A DNA stretch of 64,000 nt from JANSWY01 sp965267245 (GTDB lineage: Bacteria > Bacteroidota > Bacteroidia > Cytophagales > Cyclobacteriaceae): the NCBI GenBank assembly GCA_965267245.1, contig OZ253939.1, positions 5,642,001 through 5,706,000 on the forward strand, written 5' to 3'. Shown in pieces: positions 26,489 through 36,613 of the stretch (the first letter of the stretch is position 1; each line of letters starts with the position of its first letter). Made by a program: the position numbers and the translations under genes. The notes below the pieces were generated by a model. It was not told the origin of the DNA, ran no database searches, and saw only the letters and a list, made by a program, of their open reading frames with translations.

Positions 26489-26543
26489 TCTTTTATAGAT
26501 GACATGCCGTAATAAATAGCTGAAATTTCACACTAAGGAATAA

Positions 26544-27542
26544 ATGCCTGATATCCAGAGAAAAACTAATAAATGCCTAAACTGTAAACTAACCATTAGT
26601 GAGAGCTATAAGTATTGCCCTTATTGTGGTCAGGAGAATGATCATAAAAACATCTCATTTGGTAAACTTATTAAGGAGTTTTTCAACAACTATCTCTCTT
26701 TTGATTCAAAATTAGGGAGGTCGATCAAACCGTTTTTTTTTAGTCCAGGTTATTTGACTACCAGATTCAATGAGGGTGAGCGTCAAAATTTTGCTAATCC
26801 AATTCGATTGTATTTAATCATCAGCTTATTTCATTTCTTTATGCTTAGTCAAATGATGCAGGTCCAGGTGCCCTCTGGAAAGGGAGATGCAGTAAGAATT
26901 AGCTCTGATGAAGTAGCCGAACAATACCGTGAATCCAAATATGATGAATTAATTCTTCCTGATAGCATTCTCAATACCAAGCCACCCTGGCCATTCTCAT
27001 GGGAGCAGTACGTCACTTTTCAAAATATGCGTTATAAGTACGAATTCAAAAATGAAGAGGTAATTGATTCCTTGCATCTTGAGAATACGGAAGCTTGGTT
27101 TGATCGTCAGATGATGAAACAGTTGGTGCGTACAAGCAGGTCAGAGGAGAAGGCACTTTTTGCGAGTATGATTGAGAATATGCCCCTATTGATGTTTTTG
27201 TTATTGCCTATCTATGCTTTTGGGCTAAAACTACTTTATTGGAGGAGGAAAATCCTGTATATCAAACACCTGATTCATGCCATACATCTCCATTGCTTTT
27301 CCTTTTTTATGCTGGGTTTAAGTGCATTGGTTGCCATATTCCTTTCTACTAATACAATTTTAATTCCTTATCTGGTGAGCATCTTATTGATTACAGTGTA
27401 TGTATATATCTCAATTAAGAAAGTATATGGACAATCGTATTGGAAGACGACACTGAAATTCATCTTGTCAGGGGTATTTTACTTTTTTCTGATCACGTAT
27501 GGCATGGCAGCTGAAATATTATTGTCAATGCTGTTTTATTGA
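26544..27542 (+). CDS. DUF3667 membrane protein with N-terminal zinc ribbon
   Basis: 332 residues. Two CxxC pairs at the N-terminus (CLNC and CPYCGQ) form a zinc ribbon, followed by a conserved amphipathic block (LSFDSKLGRSIKPFFFSPG) and RFNEGERQNFANPIRLY, which leads into the first membrane helix; this is the DUF3667 pattern. Four or five membrane helices are visible, one near residue 95 and the rest after residue 210. Function is unknown; no catalytic residues are evident. Its last 7 bp overlap the 3' end of the opposing lipoprotein gene. Confidence 0.88.
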   Translation: MPDIQRKTNKCLNCKLTISESYKYCPYCGQENDHKNISFGKLIKEFFNNYLSFDSKLGRSIKPFFFSPGYLTTRFNEGERQNFANPIRLYLIISLFHFFMLSQMMQVQVPSGKGDAVRISSDEVAEQYRESKYDELILPDSILNTKPPWPFSWEQYVTFQNMRYKYEFKNEEVIDSLHLENTEAWFDRQMMKQLVRTSRSEEKALFASMIENMPLLMFLLLPIYAFGLKLLYWRRKILYIKHLIHAIHLHCFSFFMLGLSALVAIFLSTNTILIPYLVSILLITVYVYISIKKVYGQSYWKTTLKFILSGVFYFFLITYGMAAEILLSMLFY

Positions 27543-28009
27543 TCAGCAATAATAAATTCCTTAGTCAAAGTACCCGGAGTAGAGATAATGCCATCTTCAA
27601 TTAATTTATAATTGAAAAGAAATTTGTATTGACCCGGACCAATTCTGTATTCTGTTGCTTCTCTGCCTTTACATTTTCGGGAAATGTAATCCCAGTTTAT
27701 TATGATTGACTCACCACTAGCAATTTTTACTGGCACACCTGGGTTTCCACAAGGAACACCACATTCACATGGAAAACGAGGCACGGTTGACCAATCACCC
27801 CCTTCCTTTTTGGAAATAAAGAACTGTTTAGTATTAGGGAATTCCACTACCTGGCCTGTACTATTTACGATTTCAAAAGAAATGGTCTGGTCATTCTGAA
27901 TTACATTTACCTGTATATTCTTTTCCAGCCTTTTTTGAGAGGATTTACAAGATATTAAACCAATACTCAAAATCGTAATTACCCAAATGAATCGATTACT
28001 ATTTGCCAC
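27536..28009 (-). CDS. Small lipoprotein, overlapping both neighbouring genes
   Basis: 157 residues starting at GTG (28009); an in-frame TAG four codons further upstream and the lack of any in-frame ATG leave this as the only plausible start. The signal peptide ends in a lipobox LISC (Cys21, then KSSQK). The mature part is a beta-rich domain with a CECGVPCG cysteine cluster in the middle. I do not recognise the family. The gene overlaps the DUF3667 gene by 7 bp at its 3' end and the BNR-propeller gene by 23 bp at its 5' end, so any promoter for it must lie within the propeller gene. Confidence 0.65.
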   Translation of the reverse strand: MANSNRFIWVITILSIGLISCKSSQKRLEKNIQVNVIQNDQTISFEIVNSTGQVVEFPNTKQFFISKKEGGDWSTVPRFPCECGVPCGNPGVPVKIASGESIIINWDYISRKCKGREATEYRIGPGQYKFLFNYKLIEDGIISTPGTLTKEFIIADQ

Positions 28010-31000
28010 AGTTCTTTTTTTTCTATCAATAATACATGCATTCGATGCAACATCCCAAGGTCACCTAAGATTAATTGCAGAAGGTGAACGTGATTTTATC
28101 AAGTTGAGGGAAGCTTTCTATACTGAGTGGAAGGCAGAAGGTAGCAGATATAGCGAGTTGAAGAAATTCAAAAGGTGGGAATACTTCATAGTACCAAGGT
28201 TAATTGATGGAAAAATTCCTGCTACTCAATATTTCAAAAAACGTTACGAAACTTTTGAATTAGAAAGATCCCGCCAATTAAATAGAGGAGCAAAAACTGA
28301 AAACAGCTGGGAGCCAATAGGACCTAAAAAGTGGGAAGTGGGGAATGATGGTTATAACCCAGGAAATGGAAGGGTCAATTGTATAACAGTGGACCCAAAT
28401 GATCCTTTAAAATTATATATCGGAGCGGCCGGGGGTGGCTTCTGGAAAAGTTCAGATGGAGGAGCTACATGGAACACTTCCACAGATGATCTGGGTGTTT
28501 TGGGTGTAACCGATATCTACATTGATCCAGATAATACGGATCGCATCATAATTGTCACGGGAGACGCTTACGGTAGTGATACACCGTCGATTGGCTTGTT
28601 CGAATCAACCGATGGTGGAGAATCATGGCAATTGATGAACCTGGAATTTGACAGAAATGAATTCCGCACTTTTTTCAAGTTGGAAGTGGGTAAAGTGAAT
28701 AAAGACCTTATGTATTTGGCTGGTTCCAATATTATAAGATCAGACGATGGGGGTGAAACCTGGGATGAAGTCCATTTCGGAAACTTTTCTGATCTGGTAG
28801 TACATCCAACAAATGATAGTATTCTTTATGCCTGTAACAGGTTTGAGTCGACAAGTGAAATAATTACTTTACACAAATCGATAGACGCAGGAATTACCTG
28901 GGAAGAGATGGAGTTTAGTTTTCCGGAAGCGAATAAAACATTTGCCCGAAAGGCACTAGGTGTTACACCGGACAATCCAGATGTTGTTTATATTCTTGCT
29001 GCTGCCAGTGACGCAACTTATGGGGCCCTTTTTAAGTCCCCTAACCAACTGGATTCTGTGGCTTTGATGTCATCTTCTCCTAATATCTTCGGTTATAGTA
29101 AAGCGGCCGATGATGGTTCCGGTCAGGGGTGGTATGACCTGGCTATTGGTGTTTCTCCCGAAGATGAGGATGAATTATATGTAAGTGGAATTCATGTATG
29201 GAAATCTCAGGATGCTGGTCAAAACTGGGAATTACAGAATTATTGGGTCTGGGATGATCAGGAATATCCTTATGTGCATGCTGATAACCATACCATTGAT
29301 TTCTATCATGGTAATCTTTATTGTGGTGGAGATGGAGGTATATTTTTCAGTGAGGATGACGGAGAAACATTCGAGAACCTGAGTTTTGGTTTAAGTATTT
29401 CTCAATTCTATAGGCTAGGAACACATCCAACCGAGGAGGATGTAGTCATTGGAGGCCTTCAAGACAATGGTTCTTTTACAAAAATCGACAATCAATGGTA
29501 CCATATTTTTGGGGCAGATGGAATGGAAGCATTGATTGACCATACTGATCCATCAATTGTCTATTCTGAATATCAATATGGTGGCATCATCAGATATATC
29601 AATGAAGGATTGGATGCAGATTTATACATAGAAAACGAAGACAATGAAAGCGGAGGATGGGTAACACCATTTATCATGCACCCGGATGACCATAATACCT
29701 TATACTTTGGTTACCAGAACGTTTGGAAAAGCACAGATCAGGGAACCACGCTGAATAAACAAAGTAACTTTCAAGGTGGGAGCGTCATTGATATCCTTAA
29801 AATGCATCCTACTGAGACCAATCATTTTCTTGTTGGTAGGGGAGGTCTTCTTTTTTATTCTTCTGATGACGCAGTTTCCTATAATTCAATCTCTGGTGGC
29901 TTACCAGCCCGAAATTTAAATGATGCAATGTTTGATGTTAAAGACCCAAATACACTGTGGGCCGGCTTTTCGGGAGGCATTGTTTATCAATCTGATGATG
30001 CCGGGGAATCCTGGTTTTCACTAAGTGAAGGACTGCCTGATTTGAGTGTCAATTGTTTATTACAGCACCCTTGCGGTGATATTTTGTATGCTGGTACGGA
30101 TGTGGGAGTGTACACGTTGAGTTTGTTGGAGGATCAACCAATATGGGAATATATGGGTGAAGGGTTACCCAATGTTGTTGTAAGTGAATTAGAGATACAG
30201 CAGGCTACAAATAAGTTATACATTGCCACCTATGGGAGAGGTGTCTGGAAAATAGATGTACCAAGTACAAGTGGAGGAACGGAAGACCAGATTATCACAT
30301 TCGATGAAATCGCTGAGAAGCGCCTAGGTGATGCAAGGTTTGCTCTAAATGCCTCAAGCACATCTGGTCTTCCAATTTCATATGTTTCAAGTGATAATAG
30401 TATAGTTCAGATCGTAGGTGATTCAGCGGATATTTTGAGCAGAGGAACAGTTGAGATTACAGCTTCACAAAAAGGAAACTGTCAGTTCAAATCAGCAGAA
30501 AGTATGACAAGAACTGTTGAGGTAGTAAGAGGCACACAAACCATAGATTTTAAACCTATTCCTACAGATATAACTTTTGAGCAGGGTGAGTCATTCGGTT
30601 TATTGGCCACAGCTAGTTCTGGACTACCTGTTTCGTTTAGTAGCTCCAATGAAAGTATGATAGCGATTGACAAGAATTTGGCAACCATTGAATCTTCCTC
30701 TGGTGGAACAGTAACTATAAGTGCCAATCAGGAAGGAGATGATGATTATGAGCCTGCTGAAACGATTGATAGAGAGATTGTATTCCTGATTTTGGATGCT
30801 GAGATATTAAGCGCTACTGTGCTTTTCCCTAATCCTGCTTCTCGCTATATAGAGGTTCCTGATAATAAAGTAGGTGAAAAATTTAGGCTATTCAATATTT
30901 CTGGGAAGCTCATAAAAGAAGGTCAGGTTTCCTCCAAAAAGAGAATTGATCTGACTAAGTATGAATCAGGTCGGTATATTCTTTTATTAGGTGAAGAGCC

Positions 31001-31022
31001 GTTCCAAATCATCAAGAAATAA
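27987..31022 (+). CDS. T9SS-secreted BNR/sortilin-like beta-propeller protein
   Basis: 1011 residues. Signal peptide MNRLLFATVLFFLSIIHAF; then a VPS10/sortilin-type propeller with repeated Asp-boxes (SSDGGATW, STDGGESW, SDDGGETW, SQDAGQNW, SDDAGESW) to about residue 765. Two tandem beta-sandwich repeats follow at about 770-950, both of the form SGLP(I/V)S(Y/F).SS, resembling MBG/Ig-like domains. A type A T9SS domain ends the protein (LFPNPASRYIEV ... ESGRYILLL). Propellers of this class bind or cleave glycans or peptides; no hydrolase residues can be named. Its 5' end overlaps the divergent lipoprotein gene by 23 bp. Confidence 0.92.
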   Translation: MNRLLFATVLFFLSIIHAFDATSQGHLRLIAEGERDFIKLREAFYTEWKAEGSRYSELKKFKRWEYFIVPRLIDGKIPATQYFKKRYETFELERSRQLNRGAKTENSWEPIGPKKWEVGNDGYNPGNGRVNCITVDPNDPLKLYIGAAGGGFWKSSDGGATWNTSTDDLGVLGVTDIYIDPDNTDRIIIVTGDAYGSDTPSIGLFESTDGGESWQLMNLEFDRNEFRTFFKLEVGKVNKDLMYLAGSNIIRSDDGGETWDEVHFGNFSDLVVHPTNDSILYACNRFESTSEIITLHKSIDAGITWEEMEFSFPEANKTFARKALGVTPDNPDVVYILAAASDATYGALFKSPNQLDSVALMSSSPNIFGYSKAADDGSGQGWYDLAIGVSPEDEDELYVSGIHVWKSQDAGQNWELQNYWVWDDQEYPYVHADNHTIDFYHGNLYCGGDGGIFFSEDDGETFENLSFGLSISQFYRLGTHPTEEDVVIGGLQDNGSFTKIDNQWYHIFGADGMEALIDHTDPSIVYSEYQYGGIIRYINEGLDADLYIENEDNESGGWVTPFIMHPDDHNTLYFGYQNVWKSTDQGTTLNKQSNFQGGSVIDILKMHPTETNHFLVGRGGLLFYSSDDAVSYNSISGGLPARNLNDAMFDVKDPNTLWAGFSGGIVYQSDDAGESWFSLSEGLPDLSVNCLLQHPCGDILYAGTDVGVYTLSLLEDQPIWEYMGEGLPNVVVSELEIQQATNKLYIATYGRGVWKIDVPSTSGGTEDQIITFDEIAEKRLGDARFALNASSTSGLPISYVSSDNSIVQIVGDSADILSRGTVEITASQKGNCQFKSAESMTRTVEVVRGTQTIDFKPIPTDITFEQGESFGLLATASSGLPVSFSSSNESMIAIDKNLATIESSSGGTVTISANQEGDDDYEPAETIDREIVFLILDAEILSATVLFPNPASRYIEVPDNKVGEKFRLFNISGKLIKEGQVSSKKRIDLTKYESGRYILLLGEEPFQIIKK

Positions 31023-31060
31023 AAAAGTCTGCCATGTGGCAGACCTTATTTTCTTTTTTA
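31021..31060. terminator. Bidirectional terminator between the propeller gene and hemL
   Basis: GTCTGCC / GGCAGAC stem (31027-31033 / 31038-31044), loop 4 nt. On the minus strand it is followed by six T (the A-run at 31021-31026), an excellent terminator for hemL; on the plus strand by a T-rich tract. Confidence 0.88.
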
Positions 31061-31065
31061 ACCTT

Positions 31066-32355
31066 CTAAATAATCGCTCTCAATGCATTGGCATTTGCCA
31101 ATACAATTTTTTCAATTTCTGTATCGCCTATTGCAGTAGAAATGAATATTGCTTCAAATTGGGAAGGGGGTAGGTATATGCTGTTGTTCAACATTTCCCG
31201 GAAGTAACTCCCGAATTTTGTAGTATCAGATAGCTTGGCACTCTCAAAATCAGTTACAGGCTGATCAGTGAAGAAAAGACTGAACATAGAGCCAAGATGG
31301 TTAATGGTATAATCCAGGTTGAGTTCTTTGAGGTTATTCTGGATGCCTTCAACAATCTTGTCTCCGGTAGCATTGATCTGATGATAAACCTCTGGGTGGT
31401 TATTTAAATAGTTCAAACATGCCAACCCGGCTGCCATGGCAATTGGATTACCAGAAAGTGTACCAGCTTGATAAACAGGTCCCTGTGGAGAAACATAGTC
31501 CATGATTTCCTGCTTGCCACCATAAGCACCTACAGGCATACCACCACCAATGATTTTACCTAAGGTGGTTAGATCTGGCATCACATCAAATAGCTCTTGT
31601 GCACCTCCTTTTGCCAGTCGAAAGCCTGTCATGACCTCATCAAAGATCAATACAATTTTCTCTTCATCACATATGGAACGCAATCCTTCCAGAAAACCAG
31701 GGGCAGGTGTAATGCAACCCATGTTACCCGCTACAGGCTCCAGAATAATGGCTGCCACATTGCCACGATTCGACTCTACTAATTTTTGAACTGCTTCCAG
31801 GTCATTGAAAGGCGACAGTAAAGTGTCCTGTGCGGTTCCACGGGTCACCCCAGGGCTATCGGGTGTACCCATAGTAATTGCACCACTTCCAGCGGCTATC
31901 AGGAAAGAGTCTCCATGACCATGATAACAACCCTCAAACTTGATGATTTTATCTTTACCTGTGTATCCACGAGCTACCCGAATAGCAGACATTGTGGCTT
32001 CAGTGCCACTATTTACCATTCGTACTTTCTCAATAGACGGTACCATTTCCACAATCAATTTGGCCATGTCTACCTCAACGGCAGTGGGTGCCCCAAATGA
32101 CAAGGAACTTTTCACAGCATTGCTGACTGCCACTTCAATTGCTTCATGAGCATGCCCCAGTATCATTGGACCCCAGCTATTGATCATTTCGATGTACTCG
32201 TTATCATCTTCATCTGTTATGTAGGCTCCTTTTGCTGATTTGATAAACAACGGATCACCTCCTACAGATTTGAATGCCCTCACTGGACTGTTGACACCAC
32301 CCGGAATATATTTTTGTGCTTCAGTAAATAGTTTTCTACTGTTGTCTGCTTTCAT
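31066..32355 (-). CDS. hemL: Glutamate-1-semialdehyde 2,1-aminomutase
   Basis: 429 residues, the usual family length. It converts glutamate-1-semialdehyde to 5-aminolevulinate in the C5 route of tetrapyrrole synthesis, using pyridoxal phosphate. The PLP lysine is K267 in TTLGKIIGGGMPVG; IFDEVMTGFR supplies the cofactor-binding Asp, and YIPGGVNSPVRAF and NSGTEATM are family signatures. Cytoplasmic. The start codon follows directly on the stop of the upstream gene (TAA|ATG, no gap), so it is the last gene of a guaA-led operon. Confidence 0.97.
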   Translation of the reverse strand: MKADNSRKLFTEAQKYIPGGVNSPVRAFKSVGGDPLFIKSAKGAYITDEDDNEYIEMINSWGPMILGHAHEAIEVAVSNAVKSSLSFGAPTAVEVDMAKLIVEMVPSIEKVRMVNSGTEATMSAIRVARGYTGKDKIIKFEGCYHGHGDSFLIAAGSGAITMGTPDSPGVTRGTAQDTLLSPFNDLEAVQKLVESNRGNVAAIILEPVAGNMGCITPAPGFLEGLRSICDEEKIVLIFDEVMTGFRLAKGGAQELFDVMPDLTTLGKIIGGGMPVGAYGGKQEIMDYVSPQGPVYQAGTLSGNPIAMAAGLACLNYLNNHPEVYHQINATGDKIVEGIQNNLKELNLDYTINHLGSMFSLFFTDQPVTDFESAKLSDTTKFGSYFREMLNNSIYLPPSQFEAIFISTAIGDTEIEKIVLANANALRAII

Positions 32356-34152
32356 TTATTGTCTTGGGTTTGCTTGTATAATCTTACTGTCTTCCACTCT
32401 CACCAACGGCACAACCTGATTATCATTACTCAATCCATATTCGAATCCAGGCATCAGGAAACCTCTGCGGTATTCTCCTTTTCGTAAACCTTCCTGGAAG
32501 TACTTACCATAATCTCGTAGCGCTTCTCCAAGAAAAATAATAGATTCCATTCCTATAAAGTGATGCAAGGAAGGAATGGTTTTATAGGTATCCATGAATG
32601 CTTTGAATGTTTCATCGTAAGCATAAATACCTCGGTTAACATGCTGAGGATCAGATAATATCAAACCAATATTTTCCATTTGGTCTGGTGAAATCACATC
32701 CATTTCCATCCATTTATCAAGGCCTACCAGAGAAATAGTATCAGGTCTTGTAATAATGGTTGAGACATAGCTCGGCGCAAACAAATTGGAATTTGTAGCC
32801 AGAAAAATGTGTCCTATACTGTCTTTGTCGATTAGGTATTTTTCAAAGTAGGAATAACGGTCAGTGGACCCTCTTTTTCTTTTTGATTTGATGACCAGAT
32901 CAGGATAATCTTGCTCCACAGAGTCTAGCTCATCTTCTGGAATTTCAACCTCATAGATCATGTTAAGTGTATCCAGAATCTCTCTAGATGAAATTCTGGT
33001 TAATTTTTGATGCCTTGTGATCGTGAAATCGTTTTTCTCCAATTCAGCTTTATACGCTTCAGCCAAATCAGCATTCTTGTCATCATAGAGGACCCAAGCT
33101 GTCTTATTCTGTTGATTTTCATTAACGTACTGTGCAATCTTTCTGGCCTGGGTTGTTACTGTAGCATTCCGAAGAAAAGAGAATGGGTTAGAACCAATAA
33201 CACTCTCGTTGGAGGATATCGGGTTGAACATGTTGATTTTATTGGCGATCGAGAAATCGTAGACCTCTTTAAAAGGGCCTGGAAATAAAGGACCAATAAT
33301 CAAATCCATGCTCTTCAATTCTGGTTTTTCCAGGATTTCTTTTGTAATTGTTGGCAAACCCTTTGTGTCGTAAGGGTATACATTGATGGCTGGACCGTCA
33401 TTGGAATTTAACCTTTGCACACCCATCATGATGCCTTCATACAGATCCATGACAAGCCTGTTTCTCATGACCAGAGTAGCCTTGTCATAACCGTCAAACC
33501 TGAATGGAAATAACACTGCAATGTTATAGCTATCCTTAATGACATTTTCATAATTCTGGGAAACAAAGTCTTTGATGTCAAGATTGTGATCCACCATGAT
33601 TTGTAACAACAGGTCTTGATTATCTGATAGATTTCCCTCTTTCAACCGATTGGCGTACGCTACAGCAATTTGTTTGTCAGCTGGAGTTGTCTCATACATT
33701 AATCCAAGTTCATCAGTATCCAGCGAATCCAGGTAACTCTGTCTTAATTGTGTACCATGATCTCTTAGAGGAGTTCGTTGGAGGTCTGTGACAAGTTGGG
33801 ATCCCAATTCGAAAGCATCCAACTTAAAATAGGCACTGGTTAACCAATAATCCACTTCTGGAAGTTGTTCCCAATTTGGGTAGGTGGATTTAATAGCCAG
33901 AAAAGAGTTTTTCGCATCGCTGTATTCTTCCAGGCTGTACTCTGATAATGCCTTATAGAATCTTGCATACTGAACAAACTCATTGCCATTTGCTGGTTGG
34001 CTGAGATACTCAAATGCATCTTTTGCCACTTTAAAATTGCCCAGCTTAAATTGTCGCTTAGCCTCAAGGTATTCAGCCTGGAAATCTTGTGCATACACTT
34101 GGGTCGCTCCAAATAATACCAGACCAACTAATAAATTGGTAAGAATCTTCAT
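32356..34152 (-). CDS. Periplasmic binding-protein-like (type I fold) protein with TPR-like N-terminus
   Basis: 598 residues from the ATG at 34152, which gives a clean signal peptide (MKILTNLLVGLVLFGA, cut near VYAQ). Residues 20-200 are helical repeats (KRQFKLGNFKVAKDAFEYL and FYKALSEYSLEEYSDAKNSF are TPR-like). From about 225 the chain has a type I periplasmic-binding / LpoA-like fold: YNIAVLFPFRF, GIMMGVQRL, LIIGPLFPGPF, NPISSNES and IGHIFLATNSN. The architecture resembles LpoA-like activators or amino-acid ABC binding proteins; no permease or ATPase gene is adjacent. The gene begins 1 bp after the guaA stop and ends against hemL, so the three are co-transcribed. Confidence 0.85.
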   Translation of the reverse strand: MKILTNLLVGLVLFGATQVYAQDFQAEYLEAKRQFKLGNFKVAKDAFEYLSQPANGNEFVQYARFYKALSEYSLEEYSDAKNSFLAIKSTYPNWEQLPEVDYWLTSAYFKLDAFELGSQLVTDLQRTPLRDHGTQLRQSYLDSLDTDELGLMYETTPADKQIAVAYANRLKEGNLSDNQDLLLQIMVDHNLDIKDFVSQNYENVIKDSYNIAVLFPFRFDGYDKATLVMRNRLVMDLYEGIMMGVQRLNSNDGPAINVYPYDTKGLPTITKEILEKPELKSMDLIIGPLFPGPFKEVYDFSIANKINMFNPISSNESVIGSNPFSFLRNATVTTQARKIAQYVNENQQNKTAWVLYDDKNADLAEAYKAELEKNDFTITRHQKLTRISSREILDTLNMIYEVEIPEDELDSVEQDYPDLVIKSKRKRGSTDRYSYFEKYLIDKDSIGHIFLATNSNLFAPSYVSTIITRPDTISLVGLDKWMEMDVISPDQMENIGLILSDPQHVNRGIYAYDETFKAFMDTYKTIPSLHHFIGMESIIFLGEALRDYGKYFQEGLRKGEYRRGFLMPGFEYGLSNDNQVVPLVRVEDSKIIQANPRQ

Positions 34153-34153
34153 A

Positions 34154-35683
34154 TTACTCCCATTCAATTGTTGCAGGTGGTTTTGAGCTGATGTCATAGA
34201 CAACTCTATTTACTCCTTTCACCTGATTTATGATTTTATTAGAAACATCCGCTAAAAACTCATATGGTAAGTGTACCCAATCAGCGGTCATTCCATCCAC
34301 AGATGTTACAGCTCTTAATGCGACTACCTGTTCGTAAGTTCTTTCGTCACCCATTACTCCAACCGACTGTATCGGCAATAATACCGAACCTGCTTGCCAG
34401 ACATCATCATAGAGACCGTTTTCTTTAAGTCCATTGATAAAGATATGATCCACTTCCTGAAGAATGGATACTTTTTCAGGTGTAATATCACCAAGGATTC
34501 TAATCCCAAGACCTGGACCTGGAAATGGATGCCTTCCTAGTATTTTTTCATCTATTTCCAGCGTTCTTCCTACATTTCTCACCTCATCTTTAAACAATGT
34601 GTTAAGAGGTTCAACAACTTTCAGGTGCATCTTTTCGGGAAGTCCACCTACATTGTGGTGAGATTTAATGGTGGCTGAAGGTCCTTTTACCGATACGGAC
34701 TCAATGACATCCGGGTAGATTGTCCCCTGACCAAGCCATTTGACGTTTTCTATCTTATGGGCTTCACGATCAAATACCTCGATAAAGACCCTTCCAATTG
34801 CCTTTCGTTTTGCTTCCGGTTCCGTTAGTCCTTCCAGTGCGGCGTAGAATTCTTTTTTGGCATCAACACCTTTAACATTCAGTCCCATGTGCTCATATGA
34901 ATCCAACACGTCCTGGAATTCATTTTTCCTTAGAAGCCCATTGTCTACAAATATGCAATGCAGGTTTTTCCCAATAGCATGGTGAATCAGCATGGCAGCT
35001 ACAGATGAGTCTACACCTCCTGAAAGACCAAGAACTACTTTGTCATCTCCTAGTTTTTCTTTTAATTCGTCAACAGTTGCTTCAACAAAAATATCAGGCG
35101 TCCAATCCTGTGAACAGCCACATATGTGGACCACAAAATTTCTTAACAATATTTTTCCCTGAACTGAATGAGTTACTTCCGGATGAAACTGGATGCCATA
35201 AGTTTTTTCATCATGCGCTTTAAATGCGGCTACCTCTACAGATGGGGTACTGGCTATCACATGGAATTCATCAGGCAAAGACTTGATCGTATCACTATGA
35301 GACATCCAAACCTGTGTATCAAGTGACATTTCTTTCAACAGGTCGTAATGTGTATCAATCTTAGAAAGTTTGGCTCTACCATATTCCCTAATTTCTGAGG
35401 GAAGTACATCTCCACCATATTTTTTGGCCAAAAGCTGTGCTCCATAACATACACCGAGTATGGGAAATTTTCCCCTATAGGGCTCTAAATCCAGGTTAGG
35501 AGCATCTTCCTCCCGTACAGAACAAGGGCTTCCTGATAGGATTATCCCTTTAACATCATCGTCAATTTCCGGGATATGATTAAAAGGATGGATTTCGCAA
35601 TATACATTGAGTTCCCTTACTCGCCGTGCTATTAGCTGTGTATACTGAGAACCAAAATCTAGAATGATAATTTTTTCGGACAT
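34154..35683 (-). CDS. guaA: GMP synthase (glutamine-hydrolysing)
   Basis: 509 residues, complete. It converts XMP, ATP and glutamine to GMP. The N-terminal class I glutamine amidotransferase has Cys79 in GVCYGAQ and its His/Glu in FHPEVTHS; the ATP pyrophosphatase has the P-loop GLSGGVDSS near residue 220; the C-terminal dimerisation domain has HPFPGPGLGIRI and ends with KPPATIEWE. First gene of the guaA / binding-protein / hemL operon. A -7 element lies only 6 bp before the start codon, so the transcript may have almost no leader. Confidence 0.98.
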   Translation of the reverse strand: MSEKIIILDFGSQYTQLIARRVRELNVYCEIHPFNHIPEIDDDVKGIILSGSPCSVREEDAPNLDLEPYRGKFPILGVCYGAQLLAKKYGGDVLPSEIREYGRAKLSKIDTHYDLLKEMSLDTQVWMSHSDTIKSLPDEFHVIASTPSVEVAAFKAHDEKTYGIQFHPEVTHSVQGKILLRNFVVHICGCSQDWTPDIFVEATVDELKEKLGDDKVVLGLSGGVDSSVAAMLIHHAIGKNLHCIFVDNGLLRKNEFQDVLDSYEHMGLNVKGVDAKKEFYAALEGLTEPEAKRKAIGRVFIEVFDREAHKIENVKWLGQGTIYPDVIESVSVKGPSATIKSHHNVGGLPEKMHLKVVEPLNTLFKDEVRNVGRTLEIDEKILGRHPFPGPGLGIRILGDITPEKVSILQEVDHIFINGLKENGLYDDVWQAGSVLLPIQSVGVMGDERTYEQVVALRAVTSVDGMTADWVHLPYEFLADVSNKIINQVKGVNRVVYDISSKPPATIEWE

Positions 35684-35688
35684 GCGTG

Positions 35689-35696
35689 CAAAAATA
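35689..35696 (-). promoter_or_regulatory. -7 element just upstream of guaA
   Basis: On the minus strand this reads TATTTTTG, an exact TAnnTTTG match, ending 6 bp before the guaA ATG. No clear TTG is seen at -33. If used, the mRNA would be leaderless or nearly so. Confidence 0.35.
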
Positions 35697-35824
35697 ATAT
35701 GGTCAATGCTGTTTAACCAGAAAGCCTTTAAATTTAAAATTCATTGGAACTAAACATTCTTATTTCGCTTGTATCGGTCTGAAAATAATGTTTAACTTCC
35801 TGATTCAAACCTTGCTTTTTTACT

Positions 35825-36613
35825 ATGAGGAATGCATTGAAGGACAATCTGATTGGCATGAACAAAGATTTTCGCTATCGAGGCGAAACTCAAACCAGGC
35901 TAGAGACTTTTTCTGATGCTGTGTTTGCATTGGCCATAACAATGCTTGTTTTACAGACTGAAGTCTCCTACAAATTTGATCAAATGATCCTGTTTGTTGC
36001 TGACCTGGTGCCTTTTCTACTGTGTATGGCTTTTATCATGTACATCTGGTATGAGCATTTTCTCTTCTTTGTACGATTTGGTTTCAGGAACCGAAAGATG
36101 GTGGTCATAAACGCATTGCTTTTATTCTCTGTTTTATTTTTTGTTCATCCTCTTAAGTTTTTGGCGAAGCTCCTTACCGTTATCTATGGAGGTTTGTTCA
36201 TCAGAATGTTCGGGCTTGAGTCTTCAGCACTCGGAAATGTCACCGAAATGATCAGTGGGTCTGATATGCGAACCCTCATGATGTTGTATGGCTTGTTCGC
36301 TGCAGTTATTTTTCTGTTGTTGGCATTGATGTATAAATACGCTATCGAAAAAAGAGAAGAGCTGGAATTAAATGATGTTGAATTATTTGACACCAAATCA
36401 AGTTTGTACAATATGATATTGATGGGGTCTGTACCCTTTCTGTCATTCTTATTGGCAGCAATATTTTCTTCTCCTTTCATTAGTGGGATGATTTCAGGGT
36501 TCACGTACATGTTATACCCTGCGGTAATGATCACCTTTGGAAAAAGAAGGGGTGTTATTCGCCAAAAGAAATATGGTAAAATGGAAACAATCAAAGAAAT
36601 AAGTGAAGAATAA
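35825..36613 (+). CDS. TMEM175-like potassium channel family protein
   Basis: 262 residues, all-helical, with six predicted membrane spans. The first span carries the family hallmark: RLETFSDAVFALAIT, containing the FSDxxFAxAIT motif that lines the pore in prokaryotic TMEM175 channels. LKFLAKLL and the MYIWYEHFLFF helix also fit. Bacterial members are usually nearer 200 residues, so this one has extra length between spans 4 and 5 (an acidic segment around 180-195) and a basic C-terminal tail. It conducts K+ by family analogy. The stop overlaps the next gene's GTG start by 11 bp. Confidence 0.82.
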   Translation: MRNALKDNLIGMNKDFRYRGETQTRLETFSDAVFALAITMLVLQTEVSYKFDQMILFVADLVPFLLCMAFIMYIWYEHFLFFVRFGFRNRKMVVINALLLFSVLFFVHPLKFLAKLLTVIYGGLFIRMFGLESSALGNVTEMISGSDMRTLMMLYGLFAAVIFLLLALMYKYAIEKREELELNDVELFDTKSSLYNMILMGSVPFLSFLLAAIFSSPFISGMISGFTYMLYPAVMITFGKRRGVIRQKKYGKMETIKEISEE

